From SYFY01 sp031385325 (GTDB lineage Bacteria > Pseudomonadota > Gammaproteobacteria > Pseudomonadales > Azotimanducaceae), in NCBI GenBank assembly GCA_031385325.1, contig JANNBJ010000137.1:1-17243 (forward strand): a stretch of 17,243 nucleotides of DNA, written 5' to 3'. The notes below the pieces were generated by a model. The model worked only from the letters and a program-made list of their open reading frames with translations, had not been told where the DNA came from and made no database searches. A program made the position numbers and the translations under genes. Shown here one piece after another: positions 1-7,963 of this stretch (position 1 is its first letter; the number at the start of each line of letters is the position of its first letter).

Positions 1-54
1 AGTCTTTTCGTTACTCTCGACGCCCTCGCTACGTTCCTTCATGAATAATGCGGG

Positions 55-696
55 CTAGTGATCCCACTCTGCAGGGTCGGTAGACACCTTCTTCTTCGCG
101 AGCTCGTAAAACTTCGAGGACTGGCTCGCAAGAAGCTGAGCAGGATATCCGGGCGACAAAATCATTCGGTCCAGACACAGGAGGTCATGCATCTCAAGCT
201 GTTCGGCGTTAGCCATATGACCATCAATGTCGCGAATGATTCTGTCCATCAGGCTATCGTCGAAAAAACCTGGCCATCAATACATGTACCCTACGATCTC
301 CGCGCGAGGGTTGATCATGTTTCCGCCGATATCCTTGAAATTCCACCATGGCGCGTGTGCAGCGTCGCCGACATTTTCCGGCACAATTTGCCAGGCATTT
401 ACGTCTGACTTCATCGTACGTGCAAGGTAGTTCATCGCTTTCGCAACGAGGCTGTTTTCAGCCGTCGCCCCACCCATGGCGAGCAGTTGCAACGCAACCG
501 TAGTGGCGAGAACGGATGATTCTGCAAGTCTTACATCGGGTTCCAGTGCATTCCCGAAACCGCCGTCCTTGTTGGCATACCGTGTCAACGCATCGTAAAG
601 AGGCTCAGCCTCTCCTCCGATGACATACACGACGGTAGCCTGGTCGACGGCACGGCCGTGCCTTTCCAACCAATGCTCAGCTCTTCTTGTGTTCAT
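55..696 (-). pseudogene. Broken prenyltransferase/terpene-cyclase-like toroid protein
   Basis: The ATG at 696 opens a frame carrying the GGFGNALEPD motif (about residues 46-55), typical of a family of bacterial proteins annotated as prenyltransferase-like and predicted to form an alpha-alpha toroid. Codon 140 (277-279) is TGA. The same frame then continues for 73 codons with family-like sequence (EMHDLLC, and DPAEW near the end), so this is one gene with a nonsense codon, not two genes or a frameshift. A CGA-to-TGA change (Arg) would explain it. The frame stops at a TAG at 55-57, and beyond that I see none of the expected C-terminal sequence. From memory, intact homologues run to roughly 270-300 residues, against about 213 codons here, so the 3' end also looks lost. 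No clear ribosome binding site is seen. The exact biochemical role of the family is not established. The family call is moderately sure and the disruption is seen directly. Confidence 0.7.
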
Positions 697-823
697 GTCG
701 TTTGTCGTCCGAAGGTCAGGGAAAGGCTGGCTCCTCTGCCGCTGCTACCGCCTGGAGAAACATGATTGGGTCGGCCAGGTCGCTCGCAAGACATCAATGA
801 TGAGTCTATCTACCTCGTTCCAG

Positions 824-842
824 ATGCGGCAAGCTGCCGCAT
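824..842. repeat. 19-bp inverted repeat upstream of the MFS gene
   Basis: ATGCGGCA and TGCCGCAT form perfect 8-bp arms around a 3-base AGC spacer. The repeat sits in the 215-bp gap between the divergent remnant (start 696) and the transporter (start 912), 69 bases before the transporter ATG. No T-tract follows on either strand, so it is not a standard intrinsic terminator. It could be an operator or simply a small hairpin. No other promoter or RNA signal in this gap is convincing. Confidence 0.4.
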
Positions 843-911
843 GAACGGTAGAATCAATCGTGTTGGTGGTGGTGCGAGTCCACGCTGACCTTTTCCACAC
901 TGGAATCACGC

Positions 912-2231
912 ATGGCTCAATCGGATTCTCCACAGTCGGGCGTACCGCTCACACCTGCGCTGCGCGAACCTGAATTTGGCCAGCGTTACACCACCTTTGC
1001 GTTGGGCATGTTGTTGGGTGTGGCAACAGTCAACCTGATTGATCGCTCCATCATCAACCTTTTGTTGGTGCCAATCGCCAAGGACCTGCAGCTCACCGAC
1101 TGGCAGCTCGGCATGTTCACCGGACCCGCGTTCGGCATCTTCTACGCGCTGTCCCAGATTCCCATTGCACGCATTGCCGATCAGGCAAAACGGGTCAGCA
1201 TCATCGCCCTTGCACTCGCCTTCTGGAGCACCATGACGATGGTACAGGCGGCAGCCGTGGGTTTTTTGACACTCGCCGCGGCGCGTGCTGCTGTGGCGAT
1301 GGGTGAGGCAGGCAGCGGGCCGGCATCTCAATCGCTGATCACCGACTTCGTGGCGCCTGAACGCCGCGCCCGAGCCTTTGCGATCTTTGCCTTCCAGCTC
1401 CCGGTGGGGGCAGCGATCGGCTCCATGATCGGTGGTTGGGGGCGCGAATACCTCGGTTGGCAAACGGTCCTGCTCATCGTCGGTATACCGGGATTGTTAC
1501 TGGCCCTTGTGATCTGGCGGTTTCTGAAAGAACCAACCCGCGGGTATTGGCAGACCAGAGTTGAGACCATTCCCAATGCGAGCTTTGGCGAAACCGTTCG
1601 CTTCCTTGTGAAACTGCCGGCATTTGTTCACACGGTGATCGCTTACTCGATCTGGGTGATCGCGGTGAGTGCCCAGAGTTTCGACGTGGTGTTCCTGGAA
1701 CGCAGTTTTGGTCTCGCGCCTTCAAGTATCGGGACGATGATTGGCGCAGCGGGGTTACTGGCGATGACGGGCTATTATTCGGCCGGCTGGATCGCCGATC
1801 GGTTGATTGCCGCCCAGTCGCCGTGGGCGCCCAGACTGCCAGCCATCTTTCTGCTCCTGCACCTGGTGGTGGCGTTGGTGTATTACAACTCCGAAACCGC
1901 TTCGACCGTCATGGTGCTGGTGATGATCGGCCCGCTGATCCCGGCAACCTTGCCGCTCGTTTTCAATCATATCCAGAGCCTGGCTCCGCCTAACATGCGG
2001 GCGCAAGCGGCTGCGTTGTTGCTGACAACCTCGACATTGATTGGCATGAGTATCGGCCCACCACTGGTTGGTTTTCTGTCCGACCAGTTTGCGGTGACCT
2101 ACGGCAAGGAATCGATGCGTTATGCGCTGATGTGCATGGTCACGGTGGGATGGTTGTGGGCTGCGCTGCACTACTATCTTGCCTCGCGCACCTATGCTGA
2201 GGATCTGCTGGCGAAGGAGCGCATGGTCTGA
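912..2231 (+). CDS. Spinster-like MFS transporter
   Basis: 439 residues, a normal length for a 12-helix major facilitator. Sequence features match the Spinster-like branch: the first helix carries LIDRSIINLL (about 43-52), the loop between helices 2 and 3 has a motif-A variant RIADQAKR (87-94), and MGEAGSGPASQSLITDF (130-146) is the typical R/GEA segment followed by the RRARAFAIF loop. It should sit in the inner membrane and move an organic solute by proton-coupled or facilitated transport. Eukaryotic Spinster proteins move sphingolipids or lysolipids, and bacterial members are mostly uncharacterised, so no substrate is assigned. The ATG at 912 has a modest GGAA-like binding site and is preceded by an inverted repeat at 824-842. 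The gene is alone on its strand and converges on the DUF2834 gene. Confidence 0.9.
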   Translation: MAQSDSPQSGVPLTPALREPEFGQRYTTFALGMLLGVATVNLIDRSIINLLLVPIAKDLQLTDWQLGMFTGPAFGIFYALSQIPIARIADQAKRVSIIALALAFWSTMTMVQAAAVGFLTLAAARAAVAMGEAGSGPASQSLITDFVAPERRARAFAIFAFQLPVGAAIGSMIGGWGREYLGWQTVLLIVGIPGLLLALVIWRFLKEPTRGYWQTRVETIPNASFGETVRFLVKLPAFVHTVIAYSIWVIAVSAQSFDVVFLERSFGLAPSSIGTMIGAAGLLAMTGYYSAGWIADRLIAAQSPWAPRLPAIFLLLHLVVALVYYNSETASTVMVLVMIGPLIPATLPLVFNHIQSLAPPNMRAQAAALLLTTSTLIGMSIGPPLVGFLSDQFAVTYGKESMRYALMCMVTVGWLWAALHYYLASRTYAEDLLAKERMV

Positions 2232-2387
2232 TCAGCCAATGTCTATCTTGGAGGCATAAGGCGATCGATTCGGCTTGAAGCGGGTGTCCTGGCAGCGGTT
2301 GAAGGGTTATTGCCGAGCATCCCGTCAACCAGAACATCAACACGCCGATGCTGAGAACCACACCGACCTGTTCAGTCACCCGGTCGA

Positions 2388-2684
2388 TCAGGCTTTGGAA
2401 CGCCATTCACGAAACACCAGGTACGTCAGCGGGCCAAAGGAGCCCGCAACCAGTGTGATCAGCACAAACGGCCAGGCACTGAGCCCGCGCGAAGGGGCAT
2501 CGTTCACCATCCAGATGCAGGCCAGCACACAGACGATGACCAGATCGACAAATACCTGGGCACCACCCCAACTCTGGAAGTGTGGTTCGAGAATGCCGAA
2601 ATATCCCACGTCGAGAAGCGCCAATGTCGTCAGTGCAGCGAAGGCGACAACGACTGTGATCAACGTCAACAAGCGGATGGACAA
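2388..2684 (-). CDS. Small DUF2834 family membrane protein
   Basis: With the start chosen here the product is 98 residues, with about three hydrophobic helices. The pattern of an aromatic-rich loop (DVGYFGILEPHFQSWGGAQV), then an FVDLVIVCVL helix with a following WMVNDA, then LVAGSFGPLTYLVFRE, matches DUF2834, a family of small membrane proteins of unknown function. I chose the TTG at 2684 because AGGAGAG (2690-2696) lies five bases upstream and because upstream residues (a possible ATG at 2759 or GTG at 2762) are not hydrophobic or family-like. The longer form would begin only about 20 bases after the esterase stop. It is the last gene of the five-gene minus-strand run. Function unknown; the family call is fairly sure and the start less so. 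Confidence 0.75.
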   Translation of the reverse strand: MSIRLLTLITVVVAFAALTTLALLDVGYFGILEPHFQSWGGAQVFVDLVIVCVLACIWMVNDAPSRGLSAWPFVLITLVAGSFGPLTYLVFREWRSKA

Positions 2685-2780
2685 ACGATCTCTCCTGAGT
2701 GGCTGGTGAGAACGAGATTGCAGTGTCTGGTGCAGTTGCACAATTACCCCGAAGGTCATCACGCCTGCTTCTGACCCAGT

Positions 2781-4664
2781 CTACTGCGCGCCCTCCCCAC
2801 TCAACACAGGCTGCTCGATCGGCCATTGTGTACAGGCGCCCGCCTGAAAGGCTGCATAGTCGAGCGATTTGGGAATGTAGAAACCGCGCACCATGCGGCG
2901 ATACAGACCACAACGTTCTTCTGTATCGACCACCCGGCTATCGGCATCGAGCCTGGCAACCACAGACTCAACGGTGACTGCCTCGTTCGACATCCGTATG
3001 CCACCACCAGCCGCCGAATCCAGCACCATGAACTTGTTATCGTCGGGCTGTTCTCCCCATGCCTGCCACTCGGTCAGGTCTCCCTTCAGTCCGCGACCGG
3101 GCGCATCGGTATGTGCAAACTCGGTCCAGTACGACTGCATCTGGTCCGAAAGCGTTGATGCCGATGGTTGATCCGCATACATGACATCGGTGAACCAGCC
3201 GAGGTCGGTGAAGCCGAACACAAACAGCAGTTCGATCGCGTGGGCGGCGCCGAGCAGCTTGGACAGATCAACCCAGAGCAGCTTGCCCTGCTCGTCCCAG
3301 TCGAACCGATAACCGTAGACATCGGTTCGGCCACTGGCTCGCATGGCCGCCAGCGGTACATCACTGCCTTGCGCTTTCCATAACAAGCCGCCGTACTCCC
3401 CTTCAAGATCAAAGCCGCGCTCGTCGGTGACACCGACCGGGATCCCCATGACCCGACGTACATGTTTCGAGCCGAGCATTTCGAACAGCTTGGTTTCTTC
3501 TCGGTTGGTTCCAGCGATGAAGGGCACATTGTTATAGGCACCCGGTGTTGCGACTGCCTGTAGAGGATCCATGTCGACAATGACATGGCCGTCGCGAATC
3601 ACCTGTGGCACGTAGTACATTGCCCCGCCGGCGTCGGCACTGAAGATCGAGAGCAATTCGCCTGCGGTCTTGCCACGCAGATAGGATTCGACCTGCGTGC
3701 TCGACATGTCGGTCATTGCCGCCTTCGCAGCGGCACGATCGGTGACCTTGCCATCCGCGAGCAGATACCGCAGCACCAGCTCGTTGCTACCTGGAACATG
3801 GCGCGGATGGTCATCGGCGAAGCCCTCTGCATCGGCGCGGGGTGTACTCACCAGCACACCGCTCTGTGCGATGGCCTTGTGGAACAATCCCTTGGCCCGG
3901 GGTGATAACAAAAGCGCGTACACATCCACACCGCCGGCAGACTCACCGAAGATCGTCACATTGTCCGGGTTGCCACCAAACGCCGCGATGTTGTTCTGCA
4001 CCCATTCGAGCGCACGAATCGTATCCAGGGTTCCGTAGTTTCCCGATGCATCGTCCGGGTCGGTCGTCTGCTATCGTAACGCCGGATGACTGAACCAGCC
4101 GAGTACACCCAGACGATACTGCACGTTCACGACGACCACGTCTCCCGTGACGACCAGGCGCGATGCATCGTAAACCTGCGCACTGCCGATGGAGTTGCCA
4201 CCACCGTGTATCCATACCATCACTGGTCGACGATCATCACCCTGCGGGATGGCATCGGCAGCAAAGCGTGGCGCAAACACGTCCAGGAACAGGCAATCTT
4301 CGTTGCCTTTCACCTTGGTCGCGTCCTGCATGTCCAGCTGCGGGCATTCGCTTCCAGCTGTCAGCGCTTCACGTGTGCCTTCCCAGGCAGCGGGCATCCT
4401 GGGAGCGCGCCAACGCAGATCACCCACCGGTGGCGCTGCAAACGGAATGCCTTTCCACACATGTGCGGCACGCGCCGGATGTGCATAGCCGACCATCTTG
4501 CCTTGTTCGATCGTGCGCACGGCGGCAGTATCGGTAACCGGAGGTGGTTCATCCGAGCCTCCACAACCGGCGACCACACACATCATGATCATTACCCACA
4601 GCACGCTGACTGGAGACCAGCGAGTGTTGTTGCCAACGAACGGGATCTGGCGCGGACTCAGCAT
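2781..4664 (-). pseudogene. Type B carboxylesterase lipoprotein with in-frame TAG
   Basis: One continuous frame of 627 codons encodes a carboxylesterase/lipase of the cholinesterase type, interrupted by TAG at codon 198 (4071-4073). Before the stop: a signal peptide with lipobox VAGC followed by GGSDEPPP, then the oxyanion-hole segment WIHGGGNS. After it: DPDDASGNYGTLD, the nucleophile elbow GESAGG (Ser near 242), the acidic residue in GTNREE (near 390) and His in GAAHAIEL (near 475). The oxyanion hole and the catalytic triad are therefore split between the two pieces, so neither should be active alone. The rest looks intact, suggesting a recent nonsense change (for example CAG to TAG), a sequence error, or readthrough. 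The start is the ATG at 4664, with AGGGGAG (4673-4679) eight bases upstream, overlapping the argG stop. An upstream TTG at 4682 is less likely. The intact protein would be an outer- or inner-membrane-anchored ester hydrolase. Confidence 0.8.
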
Positions 4665-4678
4665 GGCGAACGCTCCCC

Positions 4679-6013
4679 TCAAGGTTTTTTTGGTGCCAGT
4701 AACCGAGCCATGCCATCCTTGCCATCGCTCAAAAGGCCTGCCCGACCATAGACAAACAGCTTGTCCCGCGAGTCGGCAATATCCAGGTTACGCATGGTCA
4801 ACTGGCCGATACGATCGGCCGGGGTGAAGGCCCCTTCACCCCGTTCCATGGTCAGCCGCTCCGGGTGATAGGTGAGGTTCGCACTCTGGGTATCGAGCAG
4901 TGAATAGTCATTGCCACGACGCAGTTCAATCGTGACTTCGCCGGTGATGGCACTGGCAATCCAGCGCTGCGCTGTTTCGCGCAGCATCATGGCCTGCGAG
5001 TCGAACCAGCGGCCCTGATAGAGCAGCCGCCCCAGTCGTCGGCCGTTGGTGCGGTACTGCTCGATGGTGTCTTCGTTGTGAATGCCCGTCACCAGACGTT
5101 CATAGGCAATGAACAGCAAGGCCATGCCAGGTGCTTCGTACACACCCCGGCTCTTGGCTTCGATGATCCGGTTTTCGATCTGGTCCGACATGCCAAGGCC
5201 ATGCCGTCCACCAATCACGTTCGCTTCGAGCATGAGTGCAACAGGGTCGGTGTAAGTCACGCCGTTGAGTGCCACCGGCACGCCTTCCTCGAAGCTGATC
5301 CGAACGGTTTCCGCCTTGACCGCCACTTCATCTTTCCAGAACGCAACGCCCATGATCGGGTTGACGATGCGGATGCCTTTGTCGAGAAACTCGAGGTCCT
5401 TCGCTTCATGGGTGGCGCCCAGCAGATTGGAATCCGTCGAATACGCCTTCTCCGCACTCATCTTGTAGTCAAAACCTGCGGCGCGTAGATAGGCAGACAT
5501 CTCCGCTCGACCACCAAACTCATCCACAAAGGCCTGGTCAAGCCATGGTTTGTAGACCTGCAGATTCGGATTGACCATCAATCCGTAGCGATAGAACCGT
5601 TCGATGTCGTTGCCCTTGTAGGTACTGCCATCACCCCAGATGTTCACGTCGTCTTCCCGCATGGCAGCCACCAGCATGGTGCCGGTAACGGCTCGACCGA
5701 GGGGCGTGGTATTAAAATAGGTCGCGCCGGCGGTGGTGATGTGGAAGGCACCACTCTGGATCGCTGCAATGCCTTCGGCAACGAGCTGTGCACGCGCGTC
5801 GATCAGTCGGGCAAGTTCTGCGCCGTACTCGCGTGCCTTGCGTGGAATGTCGTCATAGCTGGATTCATCGGGCTGGCCGAGATTGGCCGTGTAGGCATAG
5901 GGAATGGCTCCTTTGGCCCGCATCCAGTGCAGCGCTGCACTGGTGTCCAGGCCGCCCGAGAAGGCGATGCCAACCTTGGCACCAACGGGAAGAGACTGAA
6001 GAATGACTGACAC
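4679..6013 (-). CDS. argG: Argininosuccinate synthase
   Basis: Joins citrulline and aspartate with ATP to make argininosuccinate, the penultimate step of arginine synthesis; cytoplasmic, normally a tetramer. The 444-residue product matches the long E. coli-type ArgG (447 residues) from end to end, including the ATP pyrophosphatase P-loop AFSGGLDTS (17-25), AYTANLGQPDE after it, and the WGDGSTYKGNDIERF segment. The start is GTG at 6013: the first residues line up with E. coli ArgG without extension, and no better ATG exists nearby. No other arginine genes are in the window. It lies 60 bases after the amidase gene, and its stop overlaps the ribosome binding site of the esterase gene, so it is probably part of a longer transcript. 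The identification is very sure. Confidence 0.97.
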   Translation of the reverse strand: MSVILQSLPVGAKVGIAFSGGLDTSAALHWMRAKGAIPYAYTANLGQPDESSYDDIPRKAREYGAELARLIDARAQLVAEGIAAIQSGAFHITTAGATYFNTTPLGRAVTGTMLVAAMREDDVNIWGDGSTYKGNDIERFYRYGLMVNPNLQVYKPWLDQAFVDEFGGRAEMSAYLRAAGFDYKMSAEKAYSTDSNLLGATHEAKDLEFLDKGIRIVNPIMGVAFWKDEVAVKAETVRISFEEGVPVALNGVTYTDPVALMLEANVIGGRHGLGMSDQIENRIIEAKSRGVYEAPGMALLFIAYERLVTGIHNEDTIEQYRTNGRRLGRLLYQGRWFDSQAMMLRETAQRWIASAITGEVTIELRRGNDYSLLDTQSANLTYHPERLTMERGEGAFTPADRIGQLTMRNLDIADSRDKLFVYGRAGLLSDGKDGMARLLAPKKP

Positions 6014-6073
6014 GATGAAGCCTGCTCTGATTGCGGAAAAGGGCGCGATCTTATCATCAGGAGCCTACCCGCC

Positions 6074-6682
6074 TCAGCCCGGCAGCCGAGCCCCGGGCTT
6101 TTTCGTGTCCGAACGTTCCGGATCGGAGTCGAACACCCGAGCCAGTATCTGCTCAAAAGGAAAGGCATCCCCCGGGTCCACCTTCCGACGGCGCGAACGA
6201 TCACACGGCAACACCCCGTGATCGAGGTCGGAGTGACGCATGATTCCGCCCTGTCCGATGCCACGCCGCCGGACGATGTCCTGCAGCAGCGTGAGCAGCG
6301 CCGATAGCTGCGCCTCGCCAAACTGATCGACGCCGTCACCGTCATTGATCAGTTCGACGGCAATGGATCGGCCGCTGAAACTGAGCACGTGGTGCGCCAG
6401 CTGGTCTTCGGGGACGCTGGCACGCGCGGTGCCATCCCGATCAATCATGTAGTGAATGCCAAGCACCGGATGTGTTTCGATCTGGCGAAGATTCTCTGCA
6501 AGGTTGCCTGCGGGTACCCAGATCGGTAACCCGCTCGATGCATCACAGAATGGACCCCCGGTGGAATGAATGACGATCATGTCGATGGGGTTGGTCCGCA
6601 CTACACCTGTGCGACGGGCTTCAACCATGGGTGACACCATCAGCACCCACAGGACCAGGACGCTAACGAATCGTCGATTCAC
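6074..6682 (-). CDS. Secreted N-acetylmuramoyl-L-alanine amidase (Amidase_2)
   Basis: Zinc amidase of the Amidase_2 (PGRP-like) fold, which cuts the bond between N-acetylmuramic acid and L-alanine in peptidoglycan or in released muropeptides. From the GTG at 6682 the product is 202 residues and opens with a neat signal peptide: NRR, a hydrophobic stretch FVSVLVLWVLMVSPM, then VEA before RR. Likely zinc ligands are His in IVIHSTGG (about 39), His in MRHSDL (about 150) and Asp in KVDPGDAF (about 169), with Glu in SIAVELIN (about 110) likely catalytic. All are present, so it should be active in the periplasm. An ATG at 6703 is possible but adds seven residues before the NRR. Neither start has a strong binding site. 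The gene overlaps the 3' end of the upstream MFS gene by 20 bases, which implies co-translation. It could act in wall recycling or in autolysis. Confidence 0.88.
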   Translation of the reverse strand: MNRRFVSVLVLWVLMVSPMVEARRTGVVRTNPIDMIVIHSTGGPFCDASSGLPIWVPAGNLAENLRQIETHPVLGIHYMIDRDGTARASVPEDQLAHHVLSFSGRSIAVELINDGDGVDQFGEAQLSALLTLLQDIVRRRGIGQGGIMRHSDLDHGVLPCDRSRRRKVDPGDAFPFEQILARVFDSDPERSDTKKPGARLPG

Positions 6683-7883
6683 GACGAACCCGCAGCACAA
6701 CATAGATCGCCGCGCTGGCGACCATCAGCGCCGTCAACAGAAACGGCAGCTCCGGCATCAACCCGTACAACCCGGGGCCCATCAATGGTCCGACAATCCA
6801 TCCTGCCGACGAACACGCAGCACTGATACCCGCTACACCACCCTGCTCTTCCGCTGATACGGCCAACGAGGCTCCGGCACTGAAGCCGGCACCCGCGAAC
6901 CCCATGCCGAGACCCATGCACACATTGGCAAAAAGAAAGGCATTGAACGACACAAACACCGCCATGATCAGCAGCGCCACGGTTATCAAGGGCAAACCGA
7001 TACCCAACCAGCCAGCCGGTGGCAATGACACTCGCTGAACGATGACCGATTGTGCCAGCAGACCGGCAACCGCGGACCCCACCATCGTGTAACCAAACGC
7101 GCTCGCGCCAGCCGCAGCATCAAGATGCAGCGAATCCTGAATTCGAAACGACAGGGTCTGTTGCACAACCGCCGCGCCCATGAACATGAGGATGCCGGGG
7201 ATGATCCAGGGCAACAGCCGCGGATCCGTGAACCCGACTTTGGGTCGTGCTAACTGACTCGGCGCCCTTGGTGCGGAAGGCAGATAGATCCACGACAAGA
7301 CTGCGGCAACCGCGACACAGGCCACGGCCAGTAAAAACGGCGCAAGCAACGAGACCATCGCCAGCAGCCCGCCGATGGCAGGACCGGCGATGGATCCCAA
7401 GTTGTTTGCCGCGCCGATCCGCGCGAGGCCCTTGGCGCGACTGCCGGCGCCGGTAATGTCTGCAACGTATGCACCGGCCGCAGGTTGGGAGGCGGACATA
7501 AGGGTCGCCTGGGTCATGCGCGCAGCGATCATGCACAGCCATGCATAAAAGGGTGCCATCAACCCTTCCAGTGCAAACCAGAAGCTGGCCGCAAACAGCG
7601 ATCCACCGATGACATAACCGAGCTGGCCAATCAGAAAGACCTTGCGGCGGCCGATTCGATCACTGGCGCGTCCCCAGTAAGGCCCCGCAAAGAAGAACAC
7701 CAGCGAAGACGCCGCGATGATCGCGCCAACCTGAATCTCCAGCAGACCCACCTCGCGGCCGATCGAGGGCAACACGGCAAACATCGCACTCTGCCCCATC
7801 GCCTGTGCGGCGATACTGCCGCAAAGCAGGAGATAAACCCGTCGATGGGAAATGGCCGCGCTGTGCGGCACTGCGTCAGACAT
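6663..7883 (-). CDS. MFS transporter, drug-efflux-like
   Basis: 406 residues with about 12 hydrophobic helices. Motif A appears as GRASDRIGRRK (71-81) in the loop after helix 2, and SQPAAGAYVAD followed by LGSIAGPAIGG resembles the helix 4-5 region of TetA/Bcr-type efflux proteins. It should sit in the inner membrane and export a small molecule by proton antiport; the substrate cannot be read from the sequence. The ATG at 7883 has GGAG (7890-7893) six bases upstream. It is the first gene of a five-gene minus-strand run, and its last codons overlap the amidase start. The 80-base gap to the DUF6178 stop upstream is the likely place for the promoter of this run, but no clear -35/-10 pair stands out. 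Confidence 0.9.
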   Translation of the reverse strand: MSDAVPHSAAISHRRVYLLLCGSIAAQAMGQSAMFAVLPSIGREVGLLEIQVGAIIAASSLVFFFAGPYWGRASDRIGRRKVFLIGQLGYVIGGSLFAASFWFALEGLMAPFYAWLCMIAARMTQATLMSASQPAAGAYVADITGAGSRAKGLARIGAANNLGSIAGPAIGGLLAMVSLLAPFLLAVACVAVAAVLSWIYLPSAPRAPSQLARPKVGFTDPRLLPWIIPGILMFMGAAVVQQTLSFRIQDSLHLDAAAGASAFGYTMVGSAVAGLLAQSVIVQRVSLPPAGWLGIGLPLITVALLIMAVFVSFNAFLFANVCMGLGMGFAGAGFSAGASLAVSAEEQGGVAGISAACSSAGWIVGPLMGPGLYGLMPELPFLLTALMVASAAIYVVLRVRRESTIR

Positions 7884-7963
7884 CCATGACTCCGGCCAAG
7901 CTAAGTGACTCCGCGGGCCATGAGGGCCTGGGTAAAAGTCGCGCAGTCTAGCAGTCGCAATCG

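Noticed and set aside
277..279. TGA read as an amino acid (recoded genetic code or selenocysteine)
   Set aside because: argG, the kinase and other intact genes here end in TGA, so TGA is a stop in this organism. No selenocysteine hairpin is evident downstream, and the family does not have a Cys or Sec expected at this point.
906..1463. 185-codon open frame antisense to the Spinster-like transporter
   Set aside because: It has low-complexity His/Arg/Gln-rich composition and no recognisable domain; the sense strand is clearly a transporter.
2140..2406. Small lipoprotein-like frame (LTGC motif) overlapping the DUF2834 stop on the minus strand
   Set aside because: Its last third is antisense to the end of the transporter, and after the LTGC it has no lipoprotein-like or family-like sequence. 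The start overlaps the DUF2834 end, so a coupled gene is not impossible, but I cannot support it.
4086..4751. 221-codon plus-strand frame across the esterase N-terminal region
   Set aside because: Antisense to the clear lipobox and oxyanion-hole coding sequence; composition is shadow-like.
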